Positions 48,110 to 56,995 of a DNA stretch of 64,000 nucleotides are shown here, piece by piece (position 1 is the stretch's first letter; every line of letters starts with the position of its first letter). Position numbers and translations under genes: made by a program. Source of the stretch: Limnohabitans sp. TEGF004. Its GTDB lineage: Bacteria; Pseudomonadota; Gammaproteobacteria; Burkholderiales; Burkholderiaceae_C. Under the pieces are notes generated by a model, which was not told the DNA's origin, did no database searches, and was given only the letters and a program-made list of their open reading frames with translations. The DNA lies in contig NZ_AP027056.1 in NCBI RefSeq assembly GCF_027924965.1, forward strand, positions 620,001 through 684,000. Direction: 5' to 3'.

Positions 48110-48199
48110 TGTCTGTCAATTGAACGTTAGGAACACTCGTTAAGATACGCGCTGCCAGTATCTTCTGGCCCAATTTCAAACTTTCCCAAGGGGACATTG

Positions 48200-48514
48200 A
48201 TGACCAAACCTACCAACCGTCGCGTATTCATGATGCAAACCATTTCTGTTGCTGGCGTTGCCGCCTTTGCAACAACTGCTGCACAAGCAGCGATGGTGGA
48301 CGAGAAAGACCCACAAGCCGCTGGCCTGGGCTACAAAGCCGATGCCACCAAAGTGGACAAAGCCAAGCAGCCTAAATACGCGGCTGGCCAACAGTGCAGC
48401 AACTGTGCGTTGTTCCAAGGTAAGGCGGCAGATGCTGCTGGCGGTTGCCCCTTGTTCGCGGGCAAACAAGTTGCTGGCAAAGGTTGGTGTTCGGCTTACG
48501 CCAAGAAGGCTTAA
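48200..48514 (+). CDS. High-potential iron-sulfur protein
   Basis: 104 aa. A Tat signal (RRVFMMQTISVAGVAAFATTAAQA) is cleaved near residue 30. The mature protein has the HiPIP cluster cysteines at about 66, 69, 83 and 97 (QCSNCALFQG, GGCPLF, GWCSAY), the full set for one [4Fe-4S]. It is a soluble periplasmic one-electron carrier. It lies 90 bases after the MobA-like gene on the same strand; it may accept electrons from the periplasmic Mo enzyme, which is my inference. It has its own terminator. Confidence 0.94.
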   Translation: MTKPTNRRVFMMQTISVAGVAAFATTAAQAAMVDEKDPQAAGLGYKADATKVDKAKQPKYAAGQQCSNCALFQGKAADAAGGCPLFAGKQVAGKGWCSAYAKKA

Positions 48515-48545
48515 TTTAAGTCTGGGCCTTTTTCAAGGTCTGAAC

Positions 48546-48576
48546 AAAATGGGAGCCCACAGGCTCCCATTTTTTA
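48546..48576 (+). terminator. Terminator after the HiPIP gene
   Basis: Stem AAAATGGGAGCC against GGCTCCCATTTT with a CACA-type loop, followed by TTTTTT. Confidence 0.9.
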
Positions 48577-48592
48577 TGCCTGAAGCAGAGCT

Positions 48593-49366
48593 TTAGCGGC
48601 CTGTGAACTTGGGGGTGCGGCGCTCAGCAAATGCGGCGCGACCCTCGGTAAAGTCTTGCGTGTGTACCGACTGACGTGAGCGCTCTTTCAGTGCAGGCTC
48701 GCTGTACAAGCCTGCAGCAATCTCGTTCAAACTTTTCTTGGTGGCCTGCAGCGCCAACGGTGCCATGCCGCACAAAGCCTGTACAGTTTTTTCAAGCGTG
48801 GCTTCAAAGGCCTCGGCGTTGACGAGTGCCTCAAATAGACCCAGGGTTTCGAGGTCTTCATAGGCCATGGATTGGCCCAAAAGAAATGCGCGCTTACTCG
48901 CTTGCACACCTAGGCGGCTGACGTATCGGCGCAAGCCACTGGGGTAATAGTGCAGGCCCAGTGCGGCTGCAGGCATGCGCCATGTGTAGCCGCGCTGCGC
49001 CACAGTGAAGTCGCAGGCAAGCACCAAGTCTGTCGCGCCGCCATACACGCTGCCATTCAAGGCACAAATCGTCACAGGACGTAAACGCTCCAGAGCCTCT
49101 GGGATCTTTTCAAAGAACAAAGGCGCCATGGGGTCGTTGTCAAACCCACCCACGTTGTAGCCTGCGCTGAACACGGCTTGTTTTTGTGTGCTGGTGTCAG
49201 CGCGCAACACCACCGCATGTATCGCCGTGTTGCGGTTGATGGTTTCAAAGTGGGCCAGCAAGGTATTGAGGTCATCGTCCGTCAAACTGTTGCGCTGCGA
49301 GGGACGGCGCAAGGTGAGGGTGGCCACAGCGCCAGAGATGTCGAGGAGAGGGGTGCCTTCAGTCAT
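48593..49366 (-). CDS. Crotonase-fold protein lacking both usual catalytic glutamates
   Basis: 257 aa, start at ATG 49366. The crotonase fold is clear (ISGAVATLTLRRPSQRNSL, AVFSAGYNVGGFD, and the C-terminal RTPKFTGR). At the site of the first catalytic Glu (rat ECH Glu144, in the GGGCEL region) it has Asp (GGATDLVLACD), and at the second (Glu164, in PEILLG) it has Ala (MPAAALGL). So it is unlikely to be an ordinary enoyl-CoA hydratase; isomerase, hydrolase or dehalogenase-like activity is possible. It is divergent from the 2-hydroxyacid dehydrogenase gene. A longer open frame upstream is not used. Confidence 0.88.
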   Translation of the reverse strand: MTEGTPLLDISGAVATLTLRRPSQRNSLTDDDLNTLLAHFETINRNTAIHAVVLRADTSTQKQAVFSAGYNVGGFDNDPMAPLFFEKIPEALERLRPVTICALNGSVYGGATDLVLACDFTVAQRGYTWRMPAAALGLHYYPSGLRRYVSRLGVQASKRAFLLGQSMAYEDLETLGLFEALVNAEAFEATLEKTVQALCGMAPLALQATKKSLNEIAAGLYSEPALKERSRQSVHTQDFTEGRAAFAERRTPKFTGR

Positions 49367-49435
49367 AGTCTGTGATGTTAGCCAATCACGGAGTAGAGTA
49401 AGGGTCAGTACCAAAGACTGCTGGAGGATTCCGCC

Positions 49436-50371
49436 ATGACACAAGAAATCATGCAAGTGTCGCCCTTGCCCCCGTTCATGATGAATGCGCTGCAAGAAGC
49501 CGATTACATCGTGCACGACCACACCCACATCAAAGACCCAGGCGCGCTGGTCAAAGTGACAGCACTGGTCGGCACAGGTGCGGCGGTGGTGGATAAGAAA
49601 TTGCTGAGCATGCTGCCCAACGTGAAGTTGATAGCCATTTGTGGCGTCGGGTACGACGGCGTAGACGTGGTTGCGGCCAAAGAAAAAGGCATCGTGGTCA
49701 CGCACACGCCAGGCGTGCTGACCGACGATGTGGCCGATTTGGCGTTGGGCTTGGTGTTGTCGATTGGCCGTCGTATTCCACAGGCCGATCGCTTTGTGCG
49801 CAACGGTGATTGGGTGAACGACACGTTTCCCATGACCCGTAAAGTCACGGGTGCACGCTTAGGCGTGGTGGGGATGGGCCGCATTGGCCGTGCCATTGCC
49901 AAGCGTGCGGCCGCATTTGACATGCGTATTGCGTACACCGGTCGTGAAGCCAAGGCCGATGTGCCTTACGCCTTCTACAAAACTGCCACGGCCTTGGCGG
50001 CCGAGGTGGACTATTTGGTGGTGGCGGTGCCCGGCGGTGACGGCACTAAGAATTTGATTGGTGCTTCTGTGCTCCAAGCACTGGGCCCCAAGGGCTACCT
50101 CATCAACATCGCGCGTGGCTCGGTGGTGGATCAACCGGTATTGGTGCAAGCGCTCAAAGGCAAAGCGATAGCGGGCGCGGCGCTCGACGTGTTTTGGGAT
50201 GAACCCATTGTTGATCCCGATTTGCGTCGCTTGCCCAATGTGGTGTTGACGCCCCATATCGCCAGCGCGACAGATGAAACACGTCAAGCCATGGCAGCAT
50301 TGACCCTCGATAACTTGCAAGCCTTCTATGAAAGGAGGGCTTTGCCAACGCCAGTGCCTGAGTGCCAATAA
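49436..50371 (+). CDS. D-2-hydroxyacid dehydrogenase (GHPR-like)
   Basis: NAD(P)H-dependent reductase/dehydrogenase of 311 aa. The Rossmann motif GVVGMGRIGRAIAK and the catalytic triad Arg (NIARGSVVDQ), Glu (FWDEPIVDP) and His (LTPHIASAT) are present. It resembles hydroxypyruvate/glyoxylate reductases. A strong GGAGG precedes the ATG. It starts the three-gene run with the LigW-like and Bug genes. Confidence 0.93.
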   Translation: MTQEIMQVSPLPPFMMNALQEADYIVHDHTHIKDPGALVKVTALVGTGAAVVDKKLLSMLPNVKLIAICGVGYDGVDVVAAKEKGIVVTHTPGVLTDDVADLALGLVLSIGRRIPQADRFVRNGDWVNDTFPMTRKVTGARLGVVGMGRIGRAIAKRAAAFDMRIAYTGREAKADVPYAFYKTATALAAEVDYLVVAVPGGDGTKNLIGASVLQALGPKGYLINIARGSVVDQPVLVQALKGKAIAGAALDVFWDEPIVDPDLRRLPNVVLTPHIASATDETRQAMAALTLDNLQAFYERRALPTPVPECQ

Positions 50372-50384
50372 TTTGAGGAAGTCC

Positions 50385-51461
50385 ATGACCACCATTTCGT
50401 CGTCTTTGCCTGCACGGCCTTATCGACGCATCGCCACTGAAGAGGCGTTTTCTCCCCCCGAAATGCTAGAAATTTACAAACGCATTTTGGCCAAAGATGA
50501 TGTGGATGTGGGCTTCAAACACCTCATGGGCTTTTACATGAGCAGCCCGAGTGAGCGTGCCACGCACATCATGCGCTGCTTGACCGACTTGGATGCGTTG
50601 CGCTTACAGCACATGGACGAAGCGGGTGTAGATGTTCAAGTCATCGGGCTCACATCACCCGGCGTACAGATCATGGACAAAGGCACGGCTGTCGCGTTTG
50701 CACCCGTGGCCAACGACATCTTGGCAGATGCCATGCGTCGCCACCCTGATCGTTTGGTCGGCATGATTGCTGTTGCACCGCAAGACCCTGCTGCTGCAGC
50801 GAAAGAGATTCAACGTGGGGTGAACCAACTGGGCATGCACTCGGTGGTGATCAATTCGCACACCCAAGGTGAGTATTTGTCCGACCAAAAGTTTTGGCCC
50901 ATTTTTGAAGCGGCTGAGGCGATGGACACACCCATTTATCTGCACCCCAATGCCATGCCTGCCAGCATGATTCAGCACTTCATCGAAGCCGGCTTAGATG
51001 GCGCGATTTATGGGTTTGGTGTGGAGACAGGTTTGCATGCCTTACGCCTCATCACCTCGGGCGTGTTTGATCGCTTTCCTAAGTTACAAATCATCTTGGG
51101 CCATATGGGTGAGGCCTTGCCGTTTTGGGCTTATCGCTTGGACTACATGCATGCTGCCACCGTTAAATCGAAGCGTTACCCCAGCGTGCTGCCCACGAAG
51201 CGCAAACCCAGCGACTACTTGCGCGAGAACTTTCACATCACCAACAGTGGTGTGGCTTGGGGCGCTGCACTGAAATTCACACAAGACTTCATGGGCCCAG
51301 ATCGTGTGCTCTACGCCATGGACTACCCCTACCAATATGTCCCAGAAGAAGTGGCGATGTTGGAAAGCCTCGACATGGCACCGCAGGTGCGCCAAGCCTT
51401 TTTTCAAGACAACGCTGAGCGCTTGTTCAAAATTGCGCCAGCTGCCAACGCGAATAAATAA
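50385..51461 (+). CDS. ligW: LigW-like amidohydrolase (5-carboxyvanillate decarboxylase type)
   Basis: 358 aa in the ACMSD/gamma-resorcylate decarboxylase family: non-oxidative, metal-dependent decarboxylation of an aromatic acid. The metal ligands align with those of LigW: Glu19 (IATEEAF), His187 (IYLHPN), His240 (ILGHMGEALP), and Asp313 (YAMDYPYQY), and Arg58 is in SPSERAT. Length and numbering match LigW nearly residue for residue, as I recall that protein. The likely reaction is 5-carboxyvanillate to vanillate or a close analogue. It lies 13 bases after the dehydrogenase gene, with a downstream VanA-like oxygenase that would demethylate vanillate. Confidence 0.85.
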   Translation: MTTISSSLPARPYRRIATEEAFSPPEMLEIYKRILAKDDVDVGFKHLMGFYMSSPSERATHIMRCLTDLDALRLQHMDEAGVDVQVIGLTSPGVQIMDKGTAVAFAPVANDILADAMRRHPDRLVGMIAVAPQDPAAAAKEIQRGVNQLGMHSVVINSHTQGEYLSDQKFWPIFEAAEAMDTPIYLHPNAMPASMIQHFIEAGLDGAIYGFGVETGLHALRLITSGVFDRFPKLQIILGHMGEALPFWAYRLDYMHAATVKSKRYPSVLPTKRKPSDYLRENFHITNSGVAWGAALKFTQDFMGPDRVLYAMDYPYQYVPEEVAMLESLDMAPQVRQAFFQDNAERLFKIAPAANANK

Positions 51462-51480
51462 ATTGATAACGGAGACTGAC

Positions 51481-52461
51481 ATGACTTCTTTTGATCGCCG
51501 ACAAGCGGCAACCTTTGCTCTCGCTGCCTTAGGGCTTTTCAGTTTTGGCGCTGTGGCGCAAACCCCTTACCCAAGCCAACCTATCAAAATCATTGTGCCT
51601 TTCACGCCCGGCACAGGCATGGACACGATTGCCCGTGTCGTGGGGCCCCGTTTGAGTGAACGATTGGGTCAGTCCGTGGTGGTGCAAAACCAACCGGGTG
51701 CCAGTGGCAACATTGGCGCAGATGCAGTGGCCAAATCCAATCCGGATGGGTACACCATCTTGATGGGGGCCAACACCATGTTGATGGCATCCCAGATGTA
51801 CAAAAACGTGAGCTTCGATCCCGTGAAAGATTTCGCGCCTGTTTCAATGGCTGCTTACGGCTCGTTGATGTTGGTGGCCAATCCAAAAACGGGCATCAAG
51901 TCCTTGGCCGATTTGATCAAAGAGGCGCAAGCCAAGCCTGGTGCGATCAGTTTTGGTTCGCCTGGCGTGGGTACGCCACACCACATGGCGATGGAGTTGT
52001 TCAAACTCGAATCCAACACCTTCATGCTGCATGTGCCTTACCGTGGCTCTGCTGGCTACACACAAGACTTGTTGGGGGGTGAGCTGAATGTGGGCTTTTT
52101 ACCTGTACACATCGCCCAAGGTTTTGTGAAAAGCGGTCGCTTGAATGCCTTGGCTGTCGGGAGTCCCAAACGTCATCCTGTGGCGCCTGATGTGCCGACC
52201 TTTGACGAGGTGGGGGTTAAGCGCATTGATGTGGATCTTTGGTACGCCTTTTTCTTGCCAAGCAAAACGCCTGCTGCTGTGGTGAACCGTTTGAATACCG
52301 AAATGGCAGCCATTTTGAGACAAGCTGATGTCAAGGATATTTTGGGTAAAGCCGGCATGGACGCCTCTGCATCGACTCCCGCAGAGCTATCGGCCATCGT
52401 TGCCAAAGATTACCCTCGTTGGGGGACTGTGATTCGCACCAAGCAAATCACAGCAGATTGA
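51481..52461 (+). CDS. Bug-family (TTT) solute-binding receptor
   Basis: Periplasmic binding protein of 326 aa. The signal peptide ends near AVAQ (residue 27), and the mature part starts with the Bug signature YPSQPIKIIVPFTPGTGMDTIARVVGPRLSE. Later motifs are VVVQNQPGASGNIGADAVAKSNPDGYT and GSPGVGTPHH. Bug proteins bind carboxylates or aromatic acids and often work outside their own transporter. No TctA/TctB genes are here. It follows the LigW-like gene by 19 bases, good GGAG ribosome site; 12 bases separate it from the convergent monooxygenase gene. Confidence 0.94.
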   Translation: MTSFDRRQAATFALAALGLFSFGAVAQTPYPSQPIKIIVPFTPGTGMDTIARVVGPRLSERLGQSVVVQNQPGASGNIGADAVAKSNPDGYTILMGANTMLMASQMYKNVSFDPVKDFAPVSMAAYGSLMLVANPKTGIKSLADLIKEAQAKPGAISFGSPGVGTPHHMAMELFKLESNTFMLHVPYRGSAGYTQDLLGGELNVGFLPVHIAQGFVKSGRLNALAVGSPKRHPVAPDVPTFDEVGVKRIDVDLWYAFFLPSKTPAAVVNRLNTEMAAILRQADVKDILGKAGMDASASTPAELSAIVAKDYPRWGTVIRTKQITAD

Positions 52462-52473
52462 CCCGCTTCAGTT

Positions 52474-54108
52474 TCAATGCGCTGCGTGGTTGATCTGACC
52501 GCGCAGGCGCTTGAATAACTGATGGGCCAAGTCTGGATGAATGGTCTGTTCTTCGCTGACCCACGCCACGAATTGATCTGGGCGCACCAAAATCCAACGG
52601 GCTTCATAACGGTCAGCGTGCGAGCCGGCATGTTCGTGAATGACTTTCAGTGGCACGCCCGCAGCGGCTGCGGCATCTGTCAGCACTTGCGCGTCGGTTG
52701 AATCGGCACCTAAGGCGAGCAGAGTGAAACCATCGCCTAACAGATCAAACACATTGTGCGCATTGCTCAACATGACGGGTGCCAAGTGGTGCCCTGTGCG
52801 CGCTTTGAATTGATGTGAGCCTTTGGCGCTGCACACGTGTCCAGCCTTCGTGTCTGGCCAAACAATCGGCGAGCCTTCGTAGTGGGGTTCAAACGCATGG
52901 ACCTCGCCCACCGCGCCCTGTGATCTTTCGGCCCAAGCCGCTTCGAAGGCGACAGGCGCGCGCATGGGATCGAAGGCCTCTAAAAATGCACGGTCTGTCT
53001 CAATGGATTTGGCAATGAAGTCATCGATGGTGGAGGCAAACACAGGGCGGCGTTCAGCGTCATACGAGTCGAGCAGGGCATCATCGCCCCAGCCTTGCAA
53101 GACAGCGGCTAACTTCCAACCTAGGTTACGCGCATCTTCAAACCCTGAATTGACGCCATAGCCGCCATAAGGTGGGTGGCTGTGTGCAGCATCGCCAGCA
53201 ATGAAGATCCTGCCTGCGCGGTAGTGGTCGGCCAAGGCAAACCTCAAATCCCAGAACCCAATGTGTTGGAACTCAATTTCAAACGCCTCACCCACGGATT
53301 CATGAAGGTATTTTTTGAAATCAAAGTTGTCTGCCGTGGTGCCCATGGGCACTGGTGCGTGAAAGAACCATGTGTTGCCCAGATCGACACGGCCGAAAAA
53401 CTTCCAATACCCTTTGAGGTCTGGATGCAGCACGTTGTAAAACGATTTGCCAGGGAAACGAGCGAGTAACGTGTGTAGTTCTTGCGATTTGAAAACCAGC
53501 AGCACCATGCACCGATCATGGTCAGACAGTGTTTGTGTGATGCCCGCTTGCTCTCGCGTTGGCGATCGACTGCCGTCACATCCCACCACATATTTCGCAC
53601 GGATGATTTGTTGTTGTTTGCTGCTGCGTTCAGTCAGTGTGACGGTGGCGCCTTCATCGTCTTGCGCGATGGTTTCTGCTCCCCAGCCAAATAGCGTCTT
53701 GATGGTCGGCAGCACGGCCACGCGTTGGCGCAATACCTTTTCAGTTTCGTATTGGGGCAGACGTTCGTTGTCTTTGAAGTAATACGGCTTCACCAGTTCA
53801 CGTTGCAGCCAGTCGTAGTGATGGTTGCTCAGCAACGAACCATAAGCGGTCAAGCCACCGATGCCGTATTCAGGGGGAATGGTTCGCGCTGCGCGCAGCT
53901 GTGGCTCAGCACCCCAAAAATGAAAGTGCTCCATCGTGCGCTGCGTCAGGTTTTGGCCCCTTGGAATAGGTTGGGTTTGCGTGTGGCGTTCAGCCAATAT
54001 GCAGTGAACACCGCGTTGCCCCAACTCAATCGCCAAGCCAAGACCCACGGGGCCGCCGCCGATGATCACCACATCGGTTTCAAAAGAAGAGTGCATGCTG
54101 TCTGTCAT
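52474..54108 (-). CDS. FAD-dependent aromatic monooxygenase (PHBH superfamily)
   Basis: 544 aa. Dinucleotide motif VVIIGGGPVGLGLAIELGQRG, the DG motif YVVGCDGSRSPTREQAG, and the GD motif GRIFIAGDAAHSHPPYGGYGVN are all present. The C-terminal ~130 residues form the thioredoxin-like domain seen in MhpA/PheA-type hydroxylases. It probably hydroxylates a phenolic substrate with O2 and NADPH. The start is uncertain: ATG 54108 (GGAA nine bases upstream) and ATG 54132 (GGAG nine bases upstream) are both good. It is divergent from the hydrolase gene. Confidence 0.9.
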   Translation of the reverse strand: MTDSMHSSFETDVVIIGGGPVGLGLAIELGQRGVHCILAERHTQTQPIPRGQNLTQRTMEHFHFWGAEPQLRAARTIPPEYGIGGLTAYGSLLSNHHYDWLQRELVKPYYFKDNERLPQYETEKVLRQRVAVLPTIKTLFGWGAETIAQDDEGATVTLTERSSKQQQIIRAKYVVGCDGSRSPTREQAGITQTLSDHDRCMVLLVFKSQELHTLLARFPGKSFYNVLHPDLKGYWKFFGRVDLGNTWFFHAPVPMGTTADNFDFKKYLHESVGEAFEIEFQHIGFWDLRFALADHYRAGRIFIAGDAAHSHPPYGGYGVNSGFEDARNLGWKLAAVLQGWGDDALLDSYDAERRPVFASTIDDFIAKSIETDRAFLEAFDPMRAPVAFEAAWAERSQGAVGEVHAFEPHYEGSPIVWPDTKAGHVCSAKGSHQFKARTGHHLAPVMLSNAHNVFDLLGDGFTLLALGADSTDAQVLTDAAAAAGVPLKVIHEHAGSHADRYEARWILVRPDQFVAWVSEEQTIHPDLAHQLFKRLRGQINHAAH

Positions 54109-54245
54109 GTGAACCATTTCCAAAGAACACATTGTCGCGGTCTCCATCGCGGATTCCTGTCGCGAACTTGCCAACGTACGCTAGGCTCTTGCGTTACAAA
54201 CCATGCGTGAGGATTGCCTCTTACTCTGATGATGAAGATATACGA

Positions 54246-54965
54246 ATGAACGCCTTACCCCTTTTGCTTGTGCCTGGATTGATGTGTGACCACACGGTTT
54301 GGGATCCTCTCTTGCCTCGGCTGTCGTCCTCGCACGTTTGCACGGTGGTCGATCATGGTGATGCGAATTCGCTTCCCCAAATGGCGGTTCAGTTATTGCA
54401 AGATGCGCCGCCTTTGTTTTATCTAGCGGGACACTCCATGGGAGCTCGTGTGGCGCTGGAGGTGCTGCGCATCGCACCTGAGCGCGTGGCGGGTGTGGCG
54501 CTTTTGGATACAGGCTATTTGCCAAAGTTGGCGGGAGCTGCTGGGGAGGAAGAGGTTCGCAAACGCATGGCGCTGCTGCAAATTGCGCAGAACCAAAGTG
54601 TGCGCGCTATGGCGCGTGAATGGGTGCAAGGCATGGTGCATCCAGATCGGTTGGCTGATGCAGATTTGATTGAGCGCATCTTGGCCATGTTCGATCGCAA
54701 AGACGCCGCAGTATTTGCGCATCAACTTCATGCGCTCATTCACAGACCCGATGCCAGCGATGTGTTGTCATCCATCCGCGTGCCAACTTTGATTCTTTGT
54801 GGGCGACAAGACTTTTGGTCTCCACCTTCGCAGCATGAGGCCATGCATCAGCTTGCGCCACACGCCCGTTTGGCCGTGATAGACGAGGCAGGGCATATGG
54901 CTCCCATGGAGCGTCCTGACTTGGTAGTGGCCGAGTTTTTACACTGGTTGGATACAAAATACTAG
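54246..54965 (+). CDS. Alpha/beta hydrolase
   Basis: 239 aa, MenH/MhpC-type size. Oxyanion region LLLVPGLMCDHTVW, nucleophile Ser in LAGHSMGARVALEVL, catalytic Asp in ILCGRQDFWSPP and His in IDEAGHMAPMERP. Substrate unknown; placed with aromatic-acid genes it could hydrolyse a ring-cleavage product or an ester. It precedes the GntR gene by 62 bases and is divergent from the monooxygenase gene. Confidence 0.9.
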   Translation: MNALPLLLVPGLMCDHTVWDPLLPRLSSSHVCTVVDHGDANSLPQMAVQLLQDAPPLFYLAGHSMGARVALEVLRIAPERVAGVALLDTGYLPKLAGAAGEEEVRKRMALLQIAQNQSVRAMAREWVQGMVHPDRLADADLIERILAMFDRKDAAVFAHQLHALIHRPDASDVLSSIRVPTLILCGRQDFWSPPSQHEAMHQLAPHARLAVIDEAGHMAPMERPDLVVAEFLHWLDTKY

Positions 54966-54990
54966 CATTTACCCTTTAAATGCCTATTTG

Positions 54991-55019
54991 TTGAGCTAAA
55001 TCAAGTCTCAATGTATACA
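54991..55019 (+). promoter_or_regulatory. Predicted promoter with overlapping palindromic operator for the GntR gene
   Basis: TTGAGC at 54991-54996 and TATACA at 55014-55019 are 17 bases apart. The perfect palindrome TGTATACA (55012-55019) overlaps the -10. GTATAC-type palindromes are typical GntR sites. The predicted start falls about 2 bases before the ATG at 55028, leaving no room for a Shine-Dalgarno. Confidence 0.55.
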
Positions 55020-55027
55020 ATTTTTAA

Positions 55028-55801
55028 ATGCAACCGAATTTTGTAACTGCCACTCACACCACTCACGGCGAACCTTTTGAAGAAGGTGGGTCGCAGGCCG
55101 TCAAGGTCCAGTTGAAGTTACGCGAGATGGTGTTGGCTGGCGACTTGAAGGCTGGATCACGCATCACCGAGCTAGCGCTGGTTGAAAAGCTTGGCGTTTC
55201 GAGAACGCCGATTCGCGCTGCCTTGATCCGACTCGAGCAAGAAGGGTTGTTGCAACAAATGCCCAGCGGTGGTTTTGCTGTGCGCAAATTCTCGGAAGCC
55301 GATGTGGCCGATGCGATTGAGTTGCGAGGCACGGTAGAAGGTCTGGCTGCGCGCATGGCGGCAGAGCGCGGTACGTCTGAGCAAAACCTAGAACAAGCTA
55401 ATGAATGCCTTGATCAAATTGATCTTTTGCTTCGCGAGCCGGTGTTGCACGAAGAGGCTTTCTCGCGCTATGTCGATTTGAATGCGCAATTCCACACTTT
55501 GTTGGGTGGCTTCTCAGCCTCTCCTGTGATTCAGCGCGAGTTGGAGCGCGTGGGCAGCTTGCCATTTGCATCGCCTTCCGGCTTTGTGGGCGTGCAAGCC
55601 AACTCGCCTCAGGCGCGTGACATGCTCATCGTGGCCCAAGACCAACACAGACAAGTAATGCAAGCCATTGTCCAGCGCGAGGGTGCGAGGGCTGAAGCGT
55701 TGATGCGCGAACACTCGCGTTTGGCGCAAAGAAATTTACGCGAAGCGGTGCGCAGTTCGCTTCATCTGCCGGGCGTGCATTTGATTTCCCCCAGTTCTTA
55801 A
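55028..55801 (+). CDS. GntR family (FadR/FCD) regulator
   Basis: 257 aa. The N-terminal winged helix is at about 25-90 (LREMVLAGDLKAGSRITELALVEKLGVSRTPIRAALIRLEQEGLL), and the FCD ligand domain is all-helical to about 240. It is the first gene of the GntR-LivKHMGF-Rieske-ferredoxin unit and likely controls it in response to an aromatic acid or intermediate. The start has no Shine-Dalgarno and lies right after a promoter. Confidence 0.92.
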   Translation: MQPNFVTATHTTHGEPFEEGGSQAVKVQLKLREMVLAGDLKAGSRITELALVEKLGVSRTPIRAALIRLEQEGLLQQMPSGGFAVRKFSEADVADAIELRGTVEGLAARMAAERGTSEQNLEQANECLDQIDLLLREPVLHEEAFSRYVDLNAQFHTLLGGFSASPVIQRELERVGSLPFASPSGFVGVQANSPQARDMLIVAQDQHRQVMQAIVQREGARAEALMREHSRLAQRNLREAVRSSLHLPGVHLISPSS

Positions 55802-55828
55802 CGACGATTATTTCAAAGGAGACAGTTC

Positions 55829-56995
55829 ATGCAAAAACGTTTTTTCCTCAGCGCTGTAACGCTTGGTTTGTTAGCCGCGCATGCGGGCACGGCCTTGGCT
55901 CAAGAGAAATTTAAGATCGGTTTGATCTTGCCCATGACCGGTCCCTTTGCCTCAACGGGCAAGCAAATTGAAGCCGCTGCGCGCTTGTACATGGCGCAAA
56001 ACGGTGACACCGTGGGCGGTAAAAAAGTGGAGTTGATTGTCAAAGACGACACCAGCGCACCTGATGTGACCAAGCGTATTGCGCAAGAACTGGTGGTGAA
56101 CGAGAAGGTCAATGTATTGGCTGGTTTTGGCTTGACGCCATTGGCCATGGCCACAGCACCCTTGGCCACACAGTCGAAAACGCCGATGGTGGTGATGGCT
56201 GCGGCTACATCCAGCATCACGCAAGCCTCGCCTTATGTTGTGCGCACCAGCTTCGCCTTGCCACAAGCCGCAGTGGCCTTGGCCGATTGGGCGCCCAACA
56301 ATGGCATCAAAAAAGTGGTGACCTTGGTGTCTGACTATGGTCCCGGCATCGATGCTGAAAAGTTTTTCAAAGAGCGTTTGATGTTCAACGGTGGTCAAGT
56401 GTTGGACACCTTGCGCGTGCCCATGCGTAACCCCGACTTTGCACCGTTCTTGCAAAAGGTGCGTGATTTGAAACCGGATGCGGTGTTTGTGTTTGTGCCC
56501 TCGGGCGCCGGAGCCGCGCTGATGAAACAGTTTGCCGAACGTGGCATGGACAAAGCCGGCATCAAGTTGATTGGTACGGGCGACATCACCGATGACGATA
56601 TCTTGAACAGCATGGGCGATGTGGCCCATGGTGTGGTGACCTCGCACCACTACTCGGCGTCGCATAACTCGCCACTCAACAAAAAATTTGTCGCTGCGTT
56701 TGAAAAGGCCAACGCGGGCTTGCGCCCCAACTTCATGGCCGTGGGTGGCTATGACGGCATGCGTGTGATTTATGAAGCAGCCAAGGTCACCAAAGGTGGC
56801 AATGGTGAGGCGTTGCTCAATGCCATGAAAGGCCAAGTGTTTGAAAGCCCACGCGGCCCCATGTTCATTGATGCGCAAACGCGTGATGTGGTGCACAACA
56901 TCTACATCCGCAAGGTGGAGAAGGTGGGTGGTCAACTCTTTAACCAAGAGTTCAGCACCATCCCTGACGTCAAAGATCCAGGTAAGACCAAGTAA
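55829..56995 (+). CDS. livK: ABC transporter substrate-binding protein, LivK-type
   Basis: 388 aa periplasmic receptor. The signal peptide ends ALAQ near residue 25; the mature start FKIGLILPMTGPFASTGKQIEAAA is diagnostic of the Peripla_BP_6/LivJ family. It is preceded by a strong AAGGAG. The TAA overlaps the livH ATG by one base. Placed with a Rieske oxygenase, it likely binds an aromatic acid rather than an amino acid, which is inference. Confidence 0.93.
   Translation: MQKRFFLSAVTLGLLAAHAGTALAQEKFKIGLILPMTGPFASTGKQIEAAARLYMAQNGDTVGGKKVELIVKDDTSAPDVTKRIAQELVVNEKVNVLAGFGLTPLAMATAPLATQSKTPMVVMAAATSSITQASPYVVRTSFALPQAAVALADWAPNNGIKKVVTLVSDYGPGIDAEKFFKERLMFNGGQVLDTLRVPMRNPDFAPFLQKVRDLKPDAVFVFVPSGAGAALMKQFAERGMDKAGIKLIGTGDITDDDILNSMGDVAHGVVTSHHYSASHNSPLNKKFVAAFEKANAGLRPNFMAVGGYDGMRVIYEAAKVTKGGNGEALLNAMKGQVFESPRGPMFIDAQTRDVVHNIYIRKVEKVGGQLFNQEFSTIPDVKDPGKTK

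Noticed and set aside
49367..49705. 112-codon N-terminal extension of the crotonase gene
   Set aside because: It would overlap the divergent 2-hydroxyacid dehydrogenase; its residues show no homology pattern and the start at 49366 fits the family.
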